NCBI GenBank assembly: GCA_027484985.1
Contig: JAIXRW010000044.1
Location: 53,716-117,715 of the forward strand
Origin: Rhodobacter sp.
GTDB taxonomy: Bacteria; Pseudomonadota; Alphaproteobacteria; Rhodobacterales; Rhodobacteraceae
Direction of reading: 5' to 3'
DNA length: 64,000 nt
Part shown: in pieces, positions 19,201 through 26,809 of the stretch
Numbering within the stretch: position 1 is the first letter of the stretch
Layout: every line of letters starts with the position of its first letter
Position numbers and translations under genes: made by a program
The notes under the pieces: model-generated
Told to the model about the DNA's origin: nothing
The model's database searches: none
The model's input: the letters and a program-made list of their open reading frames with translations, nothing else

Positions 19201-19685
19201 TCCTTCATCGCGCGGCCAACGGCGGTACGGATGACGGGTTCGCCCAGCCGCTTGACCATGCCGCGCAGGGTGCCCGCGATGCCCGGCTGATCGGCATCAA
19301 GCACCTTGCCCGTCAGCATCAGCGCCCATGTCGAGGCGTTGACAAGGCTTGAGGACGCCCCGCCCAGATGCTTGCCCCAGTCAGAAGGCGCGATCTTGTC
19401 CTCGATCAGCGCGTCGATGGTCAGCCGGTCGGGCACGCGCAGCATCGCCTCGGCCAGACACATCAGCGCGACACCTTCGCGGGTGGAAAGCCCGTATTCC
19501 GACAGGAAATGTTCCATCAGGGTCGGCCTTGCGCCGCTGCGGATGCGGGCGACCAGATCGGCGCCGCGCTGCGCGATGTGCTGGCGCTGCGCGGGCGAAA
19601 GACCGGCTTCGGCTGCCAGTTCGGCCAGAAGCGCCGCTTCGGGGCGGAATTTGGCATCAAGGTCGAAACGGGAAAGATCGGTCAT
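16263..19685 (-). CDS. putA: Bifunctional proline dehydrogenase / L-glutamate-gamma-semialdehyde dehydrogenase
   Basis: Oxidises proline to glutamate in two steps with substrate channelling; 1140 aa. The PRODH barrel includes RLVKGAYWDSEIK. The aldehyde dehydrogenase half has SPWNFPLAIF, ETGGLNAMIVDS and the catalytic Cys in GQRCSALRCLY. About 150 extra C-terminal residues match the long form with a C-terminal domain. There is no N-terminal ribbon-helix-helix, so it should not repress itself, consistent with the divergent Lrp-type gene. The ATG at 19685 is chosen because GGAGG lies 5 nt upstream of it; a longer frame to 19748 exists but has no such site. Confidence 0.96.
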   Translation of the reverse strand: MTDLSRFDLDAKFRPEAALLAELAAEAGLSPAQRQHIAQRGADLVARIRSGARPTLMEHFLSEYGLSTREGVALMCLAEAMLRVPDRLTIDALIEDKIAPSDWGKHLGGASSSLVNASTWALMLTGKVLDADQPGIAGTLRGMVKRLGEPVIRTAVGRAMKEMGRQFVLGQTIDAALDRARQREAEGFTYSYDMLGEAAMTRADADRYAGEYAKAIAAIARACTKGSVEANPGISIKLSALHPRYEVAQEARVMAELVPVVLQLAQAAKAAGMGMNIDAEEQDRLVLSLRVIRAVLADPSLAGWNGFGVVVQAYGKRAGQVIDWLHATAEQLDRKIMVRLVKGAYWDSEIKRAQVEGLPGFPLFTTKTATDISYIALAKKLLGHADRIYPQFATHNAHTVAAILDLAGNTPFEFQRLHGMGERLHDIVLSETGGRCRIYAPVGAHRDLLAYLVRRLLENGANSSFVHQIVDAAIPPETVARDPFAALAEARPPAALVAPSDLFGRERANSRGFDLTDAGSLSRIDAARGGPLAAAAALTLRPATGLLQPLTNPATGAALGMAMQADAETATRAVQDARPWDAAPAERAAILRRAADLYEENFGPIFAALAREAGKTLPDAVGELREAVDFLRYYAAQGETRTAAPRGIIAAISPWNFPLAIFTGQIAAALMAGNAVIAKPAEATPIIATLATRLLHQAGVPLAALQLVPGQGAVVGTALVTDARIAGVVFTGSTATARSIARSMAAHLPPGTPLVAETGGLNAMIVDSTALPEQAVRDIVASAFRSAGQRCSALRCLYVQEDIAPHLVAMIKGAMDELVPGDPWALSTDIGPVIDTRAQTAITAYLDQNRSRILHRIAVPETGSFVPPTLIGVTGIDDLPHEVFGPVLHVATFRGEDLGAVVEAINARGYGLTFGLHTRIDARVQEVAGAIRAGNIYVNRNQIGAVVGSQPFGGEGLSGTGPKAGGPHYLHRFYEPESVSFPTPATDWPESDWPEQADPAALSQALGGHVSRRLSDHAMPGPTGELNRLSLHTRAPVLCLGPGPERARAQQAAVTALGGVAVLAQGRLSPQALSALDGYSAALWWGDAATGRALAMALADREGPICPLITAMPDAAHIAHERHLCVDTTAAGGNAALLAG

Positions 19686-19731
19686 CTGGGCCTCCGGCAT
19701 ATGGGAACGGAATACAGGATGCGGGCTGGAC

Positions 19732-19774
19732 TTTGTGACCAAAGACACCTAGGCGCACAGGCAATTTGACCAAA
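19732..19774. promoter_or_regulatory. Paired TTTG..CAAA boxes between putA and the Lrp-type gene
   Basis: The 111-bp divergent region holds TTTGTGACCAAA (19732-19743) and TTTGACCAAA (19765-19774). Their centres are 32 bp apart, about three helical turns, which suits the wrapping mode of Lrp-family octamers. I infer that these are binding sites of the adjacent regulator controlling putA and itself. Confidence 0.4.
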
Positions 19775-19796
19775 CATAATCGGGAAAACAGGCGAA

Positions 19797-20246
19797 ATGG
19801 ACCGCATCGACAGCATCAACCAGAAAATCCTGTCAGAATTGCTGGCCAATGCCCGCATTTCCATGAGCGAGCTTGCCGCCCGTGTCGGATTGTCGAAAAC
19901 GCCGGTCACGCAGCGCGTGCGGCAGATGGAGGAAAGCGGGCTGATCACAGGCTATCGCGCCACGGTATCGCGCGTGAAGCTGGGCCTGACCCATGTGACC
20001 TTTGTCGAGGTCAAGATGACCGACACGCGCCAGACCGCACTTGACCGCTTCAACGAAGCCGTCCGCGCCATTCCCGAGGTCGAGGAATGTTACATGATCG
20101 CAGGCGGTTTCGATTACCTGCTCAAGGTCCGGTCACGCGACATGGTGCATTTCCGCCAGATTCTGGCGGAACGAGTGTCATCGCTGCCCTTCATCCATGC
20201 CACCAGCAGCTTTGTGGCGATGGAAGCGGTGGTCGAACAGGGATAA
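19797..20246 (+). CDS. putR: Lrp/AsnC-family regulator of proline catabolism
   Basis: Transcription factor of 149 aa. An N-terminal helix-turn-helix (residues 5-50, SMSELAARVGLSKTPVTQRV) is followed by the RAM ligand-binding domain (about 70-140). It is divergent from putA with 111 bp between starts. The same pairing in Rhodobacter and related bacteria gives proline-induced activation of putA, and the symbol rests on that context. The paired TTTG..CAAA boxes in the gap are the likely targets. Confidence 0.9.
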   Translation: MDRIDSINQKILSELLANARISMSELAARVGLSKTPVTQRVRQMEESGLITGYRATVSRVKLGLTHVTFVEVKMTDTRQTALDRFNEAVRAIPEVEECYMIAGGFDYLLKVRSRDMVHFRQILAERVSSLPFIHATSSFVAMEAVVEQG

Positions 20247-20255
20247 AGGCGGCGC

Positions 20256-20771
20256 CTATTCCGGCTTGGCCCGCCAGATGCGTTCGGTGGTCTGCGCCTC
20301 GTATCCCAGCGCGCCGAAGCTGGCGATTTCCAGCGACTGGCCCCATGGCGCGGTGAAATATATCCAGTTGAACCCCGCCAAGGGCCCCTCGGTCACGGTA
20401 TTGGGACCGTCGAGCAGGTCGATCCCCGCCGCGCGCAGCCGTTCGGCCGAGGCAAAGACATCTTCAACCTCGAAACACAGATGGGTGCCGCCAATCTCGG
20501 AATTTCGGCGCGGGCGGGCGGTGCTGTCCTCGCCGCTATATTCGAACAGTTCGACATTGGTTCCCGCCCCGCAGCGCAGAAAGACAAGATCGCGGATGCG
20601 CGTATGCGGCGGCGTGCCAAGGCGGCGTTCCATGAAGGCTTCGTCCACGTCAAAGGGGCCGGTGCGGAACACCTCGATCGCGCCGAAGACGGCCTTGAAA
20701 AAGCGGATGCCTTCCTCGATGTCGGGCACGGTGATGCCGATATGGTGCATTCCGTAAACGCGCTCAGCCAT
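20256..20771 (-). CDS. VOC (glyoxalase/dioxygenase fold) family protein
   Basis: Metal-binding vicinal-oxygen-chelate protein of 171 aa. The HHIGITVPDIEEGI opening carries the first metal His, and HLCFEVEDVF near residue 102 begins the second beta-alpha-beta-beta-beta half. The family includes glyoxalases, extradiol dioxygenases and isomerases. It is the last gene of the minus-strand catabolic cluster, so a role in processing a ring-cleavage or keto-sugar product is inferred. The start at 20771 is chosen over 20804 because GGAG lies just upstream of it. Confidence 0.85.
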   Translation of the reverse strand: MAERVYGMHHIGITVPDIEEGIRFFKAVFGAIEVFRTGPFDVDEAFMERRLGTPPHTRIRDLVFLRCGAGTNVELFEYSGEDSTARPRRNSEIGGTHLCFEVEDVFASAERLRAAGIDLLDGPNTVTEGPLAGFNWIYFTAPWGQSLEIASFGALGYEAQTTERIWRAKPE

Positions 20772-20822
20772 GATGGTCTCCTGTTCGGGTGCGGGGTGGT
20801 TCAAGGGGCGGTCGGTGCGGGC

Positions 20823-21155
20823 CTAGCGTGCCACGATGTAATGGTCGGGTTCCATCGTGGCGCAGCGGACGGCGGCGCGGCAGTGCAGATGGTCTGCCAC
20901 CAGATCGCGCAATTGCGCGCAGACAAGGGCAAGCCTGTCGCGCGGGCGGTCGGGGTTTCGCAGCAGGACAAGTTCGATATTCACCGGCGTCTGGCCGGGG
21001 GCCGAGGTGACGCCGAACAGCACGATATGGCAGGCGGCCTGCGCCACGCCAAGGCTGTCGCACAGCTGGTCGCGGATCGCGGCAAGCAGGGGGGCGATGG
21101 TGTCGCGCCGGTCGGCCAGCGCGGTTTCGTCCAGATATATCTTGACGTTAGGCAT
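20823..21155 (-). CDS. Tautomerase-superfamily protein with N-terminal proline
   Basis: Small protein of 110 aa starting Met-Pro-Asn-Val-Lys-Ile, so Pro1 is exposed after Met removal, as required for catalysis in the 4-oxalocrotonate tautomerase/CHMI superfamily. The length suits the double beta-alpha-beta (CHMI or MIF) form rather than the 62-aa form. Its start overlaps the end of the ketopantoate-reductase-like gene by 8 bp, which fixes the start at 21155. In this cluster it could ketonise a dienol made by ring cleavage (inference). Confidence 0.65.
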   Translation of the reverse strand: MPNVKIYLDETALADRRDTIAPLLAAIRDQLCDSLGVAQAACHIVLFGVTSAPGQTPVNIELVLLRNPDRPRDRLALVCAQLRDLVADHLHCRAAVRCATMEPDHYIVAR

Positions 21156-22215
21156 GCGGCGCCCCGCCGGTTTCGGGGCCGGTCTGCAACAGGGCGACAT
21201 GGCGCGGATCGGGGCGCAGCCGCCCCGCCTCGATCTCGAGCGCTATTTCGACCACGCGCGCATTGACCGGCGCCACCTGCCCGTGGGCGCGCAGGATATC
21301 GACGACATAGCCGTTCACCTCGCGCACCTCGGCGCGCCGCCCCTTGCGCCAGTCTTGCAACGAAGTGGTCAACGTATCCTCGCGCGAGAATGTTTTCAGC
21401 ACTTCGGCAAAGATTTCATCGACATAGCGTTCGGGATGGTTGCTCATCACCGGGGGCATGCCGATGATGGGCATGATGGTTGCCCCGTCGGCAAGGGCGG
21501 CGCGCATCGCCTCGTATCCCGCCTCGCGCATCACTTCCAGCATGCCGGGGGCGCGGGCGGCATCGTTCAGCGCGGTGTCGATGATGGCCGAAGGGATCAG
21601 TTCGGCGGCATTGACCACCAGTTTCATCCACTTGGCTGACCGGATGTCCTCGACCACCTCGACCCGCCCCGAATGGCGCAGGATATCGGCCACGCCATGC
21701 ACGCGGTGCTGCTGCGCGGGGTCAAGCGCGCCAAGGGCGAACCAGCTTTCGTCATGGTCGTTCTGGCGGTTGGTGACGCCCGGCACCCACATGTTCGACG
21801 CGATCTCGATCACAGCGCCGATGGTGCGGTGGCGGCCCACCACGGTGGCAATCTCTTCATGGGTCATGCCGTTTTGCAGGCCGATGATGAAGCCGTCCTC
21901 GGCCAGAACCGACCGCGCCAGATGGCTGGCCCAGACCGTGTCATAGGCTTTCACCACCAGAAAGATCAGGTCGAAGGGCTGTTTGACCTCGGCCACCTCG
22001 CACAGGTGCAGGGCAGGCACCTTCACGTTGAAGCTGCGGCTGGGCATGTTGACGGTGATGCCATGGGCGCGGATCGCCTCGATATGGGCGGGCCACTGGT
22101 CGATAAAGGTCACATCATATCCGGCAGCGGCGAAATCGGCGGCAATCGACGCGCCCTGTGCGCCGGTGCCCAGAAAGGCGATGCGCGGGCCTGTCTTGGT
22201 TGCGTGATCGGTCAT
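21148..22215 (-). CDS. Ketopantoate-reductase family (PanE/ApbA-like) oxidoreductase
   Basis: NAD(P)-dependent 2-hydroxyacid-type dehydrogenase of 355 aa. The Rossmann motif is AFLGTGAQGASIAADFAAAG near residue 13, and the central Lys and C-terminal helical domain of ApbA_C follow. At 355 aa it is longer than biosynthetic PanE (about 300) and it sits inside a catabolic operon, so vitamin B5 synthesis is unlikely. Reduction or oxidation of a 2-keto/2-hydroxy acid intermediate is the best guess. The gap to the upstream dioxygenase gene is 12 bp. Confidence 0.82.
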   Translation of the reverse strand: MTDHATKTGPRIAFLGTGAQGASIAADFAAAGYDVTFIDQWPAHIEAIRAHGITVNMPSRSFNVKVPALHLCEVAEVKQPFDLIFLVVKAYDTVWASHLARSVLAEDGFIIGLQNGMTHEEIATVVGRHRTIGAVIEIASNMWVPGVTNRQNDHDESWFALGALDPAQQHRVHGVADILRHSGRVEVVEDIRSAKWMKLVVNAAELIPSAIIDTALNDAARAPGMLEVMREAGYEAMRAALADGATIMPIIGMPPVMSNHPERYVDEIFAEVLKTFSREDTLTTSLQDWRKGRRAEVREVNGYVVDILRAHGQVAPVNARVVEIALEIEAGRLRPDPRHVALLQTGPETGGAPHA

Positions 22216-22227
22216 GTCGTCCCCCTG

Positions 22228-23085
22228 TCAGCCTGCCACACGGTTCAGCACGAAATCGAACCGCGACCGCCATTTCGTCGCGCCCCCCGCGACCTGATCG
22301 CAGGCCGCGACCAGCGTTTCCTTGACCCCGAACACCGCGTCCGAGGTCAGGTAATCGTCGCCCGCCACGAAGGTGTGGGTCACCACCGTCTCGAACCCCG
22401 CGCAGGTGACGATGAAATGCATATGCGCGGGGCGCCAAGGATGGCGGCCAAGCCGCGCCAGCAACTGCCCCACCGGCCCGTCGGCGGGAATGGGGTATGA
22501 CACGGGCTTGATGCCCTGAAAGCTGTAGTGCCCGTCCGGCCCGGTGACAAAGACGCCGCGGTTGTTGTGCTGCGGCTGCACGCCGGGCTGCTGCACATCG
22601 TAAAAGCCGTCTTCGTTGTCGGACCAGACATCGATACGCACGCCTTCCAATGGCTGGCCGTCAAGATCGGTGACGCGGCCTTCGAACAGGCAGGTCTCGG
22701 CGCCGCCTGCCAGCGTGATATTGGCGCCCATCGGGTATTCGGGCGCGCCCTCGACATGAAAGGGGCCAAGCACGGTGTTTTCCGTGGCCCCTGCGGGGCG
22801 GCGGTTGTTGATCGCATCGACCAGCATCGACACGCCCAGCACATCCGACAACAGGATGAATTCCTGCCGGTTGCCATCGCACATCTGACCCGTGCGGGTC
22901 AGAAAGCCGATGGCGGCTTCCCATTCGGCTTGCGTCAGGGCGACATCCTTGATGAAGGCATGCAGATGCGCCACCAGCCGCTGCATCACATGGGCAAGGC
23001 GCGGGTCGGTCGCGTGACCGATCCGGCCATTCACGGCCTCGACCGAGCGGGCTTCGGTGAAATAATCGGGCTGTGCCGGTGTCAT
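22228..23085 (-). CDS. Intradiol ring-cleavage dioxygenase (hydroxyquinol/catechol 1,2-dioxygenase type)
   Basis: Non-haem Fe(III) enzyme of 285 aa that opens a catecholic ring between its two hydroxyls to a muconate. The N-terminal helical linker domain is present. The four iron ligands are visible: Tyr162 (DGFYDVQ), Tyr197 (VSYPIPADGPVG), His221 and His223 (RPAHMHF). The DGFYDVQ form resembles hydroxyquinol and chlorocatechol enzymes more than plain catechol dioxygenase (recollection of the family, not tested). With hydroxyquinol the product would be maleylacetate. It lies directly downstream of a sugar-type ABC importer gene. The start at 23085 has GAAAGAG upstream. Confidence 0.9.
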   Translation of the reverse strand: MTPAQPDYFTEARSVEAVNGRIGHATDPRLAHVMQRLVAHLHAFIKDVALTQAEWEAAIGFLTRTGQMCDGNRQEFILLSDVLGVSMLVDAINNRRPAGATENTVLGPFHVEGAPEYPMGANITLAGGAETCLFEGRVTDLDGQPLEGVRIDVWSDNEDGFYDVQQPGVQPQHNNRGVFVTGPDGHYSFQGIKPVSYPIPADGPVGQLLARLGRHPWRPAHMHFIVTCAGFETVVTHTFVAGDDYLTSDAVFGVKETLVAACDQVAGGATKWRSRFDFVLNRVAG

Positions 23086-23167
23086 CGCGTCTCTTTCATC
23101 ATGCGGCAAGCGGGGGGCTGTCCGGCCCATGGGGGCCGGATCGGGCAGGGGTTGCCAGTGGGTCCGG

Positions 23168-25672
23168 TCAGGTCGTGCTGCGGCTGCGGGCCGTGGAATA
23201 GATCAGGGCGGCGGCAAGGATCAGCACGCCCTGGAACAGGTATTGATAGGTCTGCGACAGGCCAAGGAAGGACACGGCGTTCAGCACCTCGGTCAACAGC
23301 ACGGCGCCCATGACGGTGCCGATAAAGGTGCCCCGCCCGCCGCGCAGGCTGGTGCCGCCCAGAACCACCGCCGTGATGCTGGCCAGCGTATAGCTGACCC
23401 CCTGCTGCGGGTCGCCCACGCCGATCTGCACCATCAGCATGATCGCCCCCAGCGCGGTGCACAGTGCTACGGCGACATACCCCGCAACCGCCACCCGATC
23501 GACCCTGATGCCGATGCGGCGGGCCGCATTCTCGTTCGACCCGATGGCGCGCAGTTGCCAGCCCGCCCGCTTTGCCCGCAGGCCCCATTCCGCCGCCAGC
23601 GCCACGGCGACCAGCACCAGAAAGGCCACCGGAATCGGCCCCAGTTTCCAGCCGATGGCATCCATCACCGCAAAGTTGATATAGCCGTCAGGCCCGTCGC
23701 GCAGCACGAAGCTCAGCCCTTGCAGGCCGATATACATGGCCAGCGTCGCGGCGATGGGGGTGAAATTGGCAAAGCGGATCAGCAGCCCGTTGACCGTGCC
23801 CACCGCCAGCGCGCCGGCGAACATCAGCGCAAAGCCCATCGCGATGGTCTGCGGCGATTGCCCGTCATTGATGAAGAAAGACGCCACCACCACCAGAAAC
23901 CCCGCCAGCGGGCCGACCGAAAGATCGATCCCGCCCATCAGCAGCGCGATGGTCTGGCCCATGGCGATAAAGCCAAGCGCGGTCGCCAGAAGCAGGATGT
24001 TCGAGATGTTGAAGGCCGAGAAATAGTTGTTGTTCTGGCTGAATACATACAGCCCCAGCAGGGCCACCACCACGGCTAGCGGCGCCACGGTGGCATTGTC
24101 GCTTTGGATAAAGGCCTGCACGCGGCCTGCCGCCTGCCGCGCCGCGCGGGCCGCGCCCGCCGCTGCCGAATGGGTCTGCGCCTTGACGGCGGCGGCCACG
24201 ATCCGCTCTTCGGTCACATCCGCGCCGCGCAGGGTTTCGGCCAAACGCCCCCGCGACAGCACGATGACGATATCGCACAACCCTTCCAGTTCGGCCGCGT
24301 CCGAGGAATTGACGATCACCGGCACGCCCGATTGCGATACTTCGCGCAGGATGCGGTAAATCTCGTACCGCGCGCCGACATCGACGCCTTGGGTCGGTTC
24401 GTCGGCAAGGATGAAGCCGGGTTTCGACATCAGCGCCCGCGCCATCACCACCTTTTGCTGGTTCCCGCCCGACAGCGACAGGATGCCCGCATCCAGCCCC
24501 GGCGCCTTGACGGCCAGCGATCCGAACAGGCGCGCCACCTCGTCGCGTTCGGTGCGGCGGTTGATGATGCCCAGACGGCTTAGCTGGTCAAGCGCGGAAA
24601 AGGTCGCGTTCTCGCGCACGGTCAGGTCTGCGATGATGCCTTCGCTGTGGCGGTCCGACGGCATATAGGCGCTTTTGCCCTGCACCTCGGCTGCGGTCAG
24701 GGGGGTGCCGTTCAGCCGCACCTCGCCGCTCCATGGCTCAAGCCCGGCAAGGGCGCGCATCAGTTGCGCCTGCCCGTTCCCCTCGACCCCTGCGATGCCG
24801 ATGATCTGCCCGCGCCCTACGGCAAAGGCGATGTCATGGAACTTGCGGCCAGACAGGGCGGTGACGGCGAAATTCGTCGCGGGCGCCGTATCGGCGCATT
24901 TGGGCGGAAAGGCCGAGGCAAGGCTGCGCCCGACGATCATGGCCATCAGGTCATCATCGGTCACATCGCGCACCAATGCGCCGCCCTCGACCCGCCCGTC
25001 GCGCAGCACGGTCACACGGTGGGCGATCTGGCGCAATTCAGCCAGACGGTGGGTGATGTAGATCACCGCCGTCCCGTTGGCGACGACCGTACGGATGCGG
25101 TCGAACAGCATTTCGGTCGCGTCCTGGTCCAGCGCGGCGGTCGGCTCGTCCAGGATCAGCACGGGCGGGCGGGTGGCCAGCGCCTTGGCAATTTCCAGAA
25201 GGTGCTTTTGCGCCACGGTCAGAGCATCGGCGCGCAGATGAAGCGGCACGGCAAGGCCCACATCATCCAGCATCCCCCGCGCGATGGTTTCGGGATCACC
25301 GCCCTGAAACACGCGGTCGGGCAGGGCCACGCGCAAATTCTCGAACACCGAAAGATCATCCAGCACGGCAGGGTGTTGATAGGAAATCGAAACGCCCAAG
25401 CCCGCCGCCTTTTCGGGCGATATCGGGCTAACCGTTAACCCGTCAAAGGCAACGCTGCCCTGTTCGGGTGTCAGCACCCCCGAGATGATGTTCATCAGCG
25501 TCGATTTGCCCGCGCCGTTTTCACCAAGGATGGCGTGCACCTCGCCGGGGAAGATATCGACCGAGACATCCGACAGCGCGGTCACGCCCGAGAACACCTT
25601 GGTGATCCCGCTCAGGCGGATTTTCGGGACGGCCTGCTGCACCTGCATGTCTTTCATGGCTTTCTCGGGCAT
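23168..25672 (-). CDS. Fused sugar ABC transporter: two ATPase domains plus permease (RbsA-RbsC fusion)
   Basis: Protein of 834 aa that joins in one chain what is usually two proteins. ATPase domain 1 has Walker A GENGAGKST (50-58) and Walker B LILDEPTAAL. ATPase domain 2 has the degenerate P-loop typical of RbsA second domains, LSGGNQQKV and FILADEPTQGVDVG. From about residue 525 a complete RbsC-like permease with several membrane helices follows, including the MGQTIALLMGGIDLSVGP block. Coding is continuous with no stop between. With the binding protein and the second permease just upstream it forms a CUT2 importer; the membrane part would be a heterodimer. Confidence 0.92.
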   Translation of the reverse strand: MPEKAMKDMQVQQAVPKIRLSGITKVFSGVTALSDVSVDIFPGEVHAILGENGAGKSTLMNIISGVLTPEQGSVAFDGLTVSPISPEKAAGLGVSISYQHPAVLDDLSVFENLRVALPDRVFQGGDPETIARGMLDDVGLAVPLHLRADALTVAQKHLLEIAKALATRPPVLILDEPTAALDQDATEMLFDRIRTVVANGTAVIYITHRLAELRQIAHRVTVLRDGRVEGGALVRDVTDDDLMAMIVGRSLASAFPPKCADTAPATNFAVTALSGRKFHDIAFAVGRGQIIGIAGVEGNGQAQLMRALAGLEPWSGEVRLNGTPLTAAEVQGKSAYMPSDRHSEGIIADLTVRENATFSALDQLSRLGIINRRTERDEVARLFGSLAVKAPGLDAGILSLSGGNQQKVVMARALMSKPGFILADEPTQGVDVGARYEIYRILREVSQSGVPVIVNSSDAAELEGLCDIVIVLSRGRLAETLRGADVTEERIVAAAVKAQTHSAAAGAARAARQAAGRVQAFIQSDNATVAPLAVVVALLGLYVFSQNNNYFSAFNISNILLLATALGFIAMGQTIALLMGGIDLSVGPLAGFLVVVASFFINDGQSPQTIAMGFALMFAGALAVGTVNGLLIRFANFTPIAATLAMYIGLQGLSFVLRDGPDGYINFAVMDAIGWKLGPIPVAFLVLVAVALAAEWGLRAKRAGWQLRAIGSNENAARRIGIRVDRVAVAGYVAVALCTALGAIMLMVQIGVGDPQQGVSYTLASITAVVLGGTSLRGGRGTFIGTVMGAVLLTEVLNAVSFLGLSQTYQYLFQGVLILAAALIYSTARSRSTT

Positions 25673-25710
25673 CGCATGTCCTGCTGGCCCCGCATCGGGG
25701 CGATAGGGTC

Positions 25711-25738
25711 CGGTCCGGGAGGAAAACCCCCCGGACCG
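25711..25738 (-). promoter_or_regulatory. Intercistronic hairpin after the binding-protein gene
   Basis: A 12-bp stem with one mismatch (CGGTCCGGGAGG / CCCCCCGGACCG on the plus strand) and a 4-nt A loop fills the 75-bp gap between the binding-protein gene and the ATPase-permease gene. Hairpins in this position commonly protect the upstream mRNA and allow excess binding protein; here that role is inferred. Confidence 0.55.
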
Positions 25739-25747
25739 TGTTTCAGG

Positions 25748-26809
25748 TTACTGGCCCACCGCTGCGGCCTGCGCGTCATCCGCCAGTTCGGCCGACAGAT
25801 AGATCGAACCGGGCAGATCGTCGCGGCAGGTGACGGGGTTCGGCGTGCCGCTGACCGAATCTTCATAGACAGGCGCCTTGAAGATGCTGTCGGCCGGCGG
25901 GGTGCCGTCGGTCGCCAGCGCAACCGCCCACTGCACGGCCAGACGGGCGTTGTCGTTGCCGGTCGCCACGGTGAACAGTTTGAAGTCGGGGTTGGCTTCG
26001 TGGTTCTGCTTCCAGAAGCACGAGAGCGAGTTGCCGTCAGACGTTGCCAGCATCGGGATCGACCGCTTGAATTCGGCAAAGACCGGCAGCGCACCCACCA
26101 GCGAGGGGCCGAAGTCGGACACGATCACGTCGATCTTGTCGTTCTTGGCAATCTCGGCCGACAGAACCTGCTGGGTCAGCGACGGATCCCAGTTGGTGAC
26201 GGCAAAGGGCTCGGGGTTGATGAAGACGTATTTGTCGTCAAGAACCTCTTTCATGCCCTTGAGTTCGTCCAGACCCTGGCTGTTGCCTGCGGGGCCGGAC
26301 AGGAACAGGACATTGCCGCCTTCGGGCAGGTTTTCCTTGATCCAGTTGCCCCAGCTTTTGCCATCCTCGACAAAGGACGACCCGATGAACTTGGCGTAGT
26401 TGACGCCTTCTTCACCGCCCACGTTCACGCGGTAGGGCACCACGATGGTGCCTGCCTTGTGCGCGTTGGTCAGCGCGGGCAGCACGGCGGGGCCTGCGTC
26501 ACCGAAAACGACCATGGCATTGATGCCGCGTGCCGCCATCGAGTTGATGTCGGAAATGGCCTTTTGGGTGTTGCCCTGACCGTCGGCATATTCGAACTGG
26601 GTGATCGACGGGCACTTTGCCGCCTCTTCCTTGCCCGACGCGGTGGTGACAAGGCGCCACGAGTTGCCGCCGAAGCCGTCAAGCAGGGCCAGCGAGGCCT
26701 GCTTGGGCCCGCACCAGGACGGGGTTTCGGCCAGCAAGGTGGTCGCCGCAAGGGCCGTGGTCAGCGAAATCGTTGCCAGCGACAACGACAGGGTAAGTGT
26801 CTTAGACAT
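25748..26809 (-). CDS. Periplasmic sugar-binding protein of a CUT2 (ribose-type) ABC importer
   Basis: Secreted binding protein of 353 aa. The first 27 residues are a signal peptide (hydrophobic run of Leu/Ser/Ala/Thr ending near LLA-ETP). The mature part is a periplasmic-binding-protein type 1 fold with an ISDINSMAARGINAMVVFGD block. Cys residues at CGPK, AAKC and SCFW may form disulfides. The start at 26809 overlaps the end of the permease gene by 8 bp and has GGAAACGG upstream; an extension to 26947 would run into that gene. The ligand is unknown; sugars, cyclitols and autoinducers are all seen in the family. Confidence 0.9.
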   Translation of the reverse strand: MSKTLTLSLSLATISLTTALAATTLLAETPSWCGPKQASLALLDGFGGNSWRLVTTASGKEEAAKCPSITQFEYADGQGNTQKAISDINSMAARGINAMVVFGDAGPAVLPALTNAHKAGTIVVPYRVNVGGEEGVNYAKFIGSSFVEDGKSWGNWIKENLPEGGNVLFLSGPAGNSQGLDELKGMKEVLDDKYVFINPEPFAVTNWDPSLTQQVLSAEIAKNDKIDVIVSDFGPSLVGALPVFAEFKRSIPMLATSDGNSLSCFWKQNHEANPDFKLFTVATGNDNARLAVQWAVALATDGTPPADSIFKAPVYEDSVSGTPNPVTCRDDLPGSIYLSAELADDAQAAAVGQ

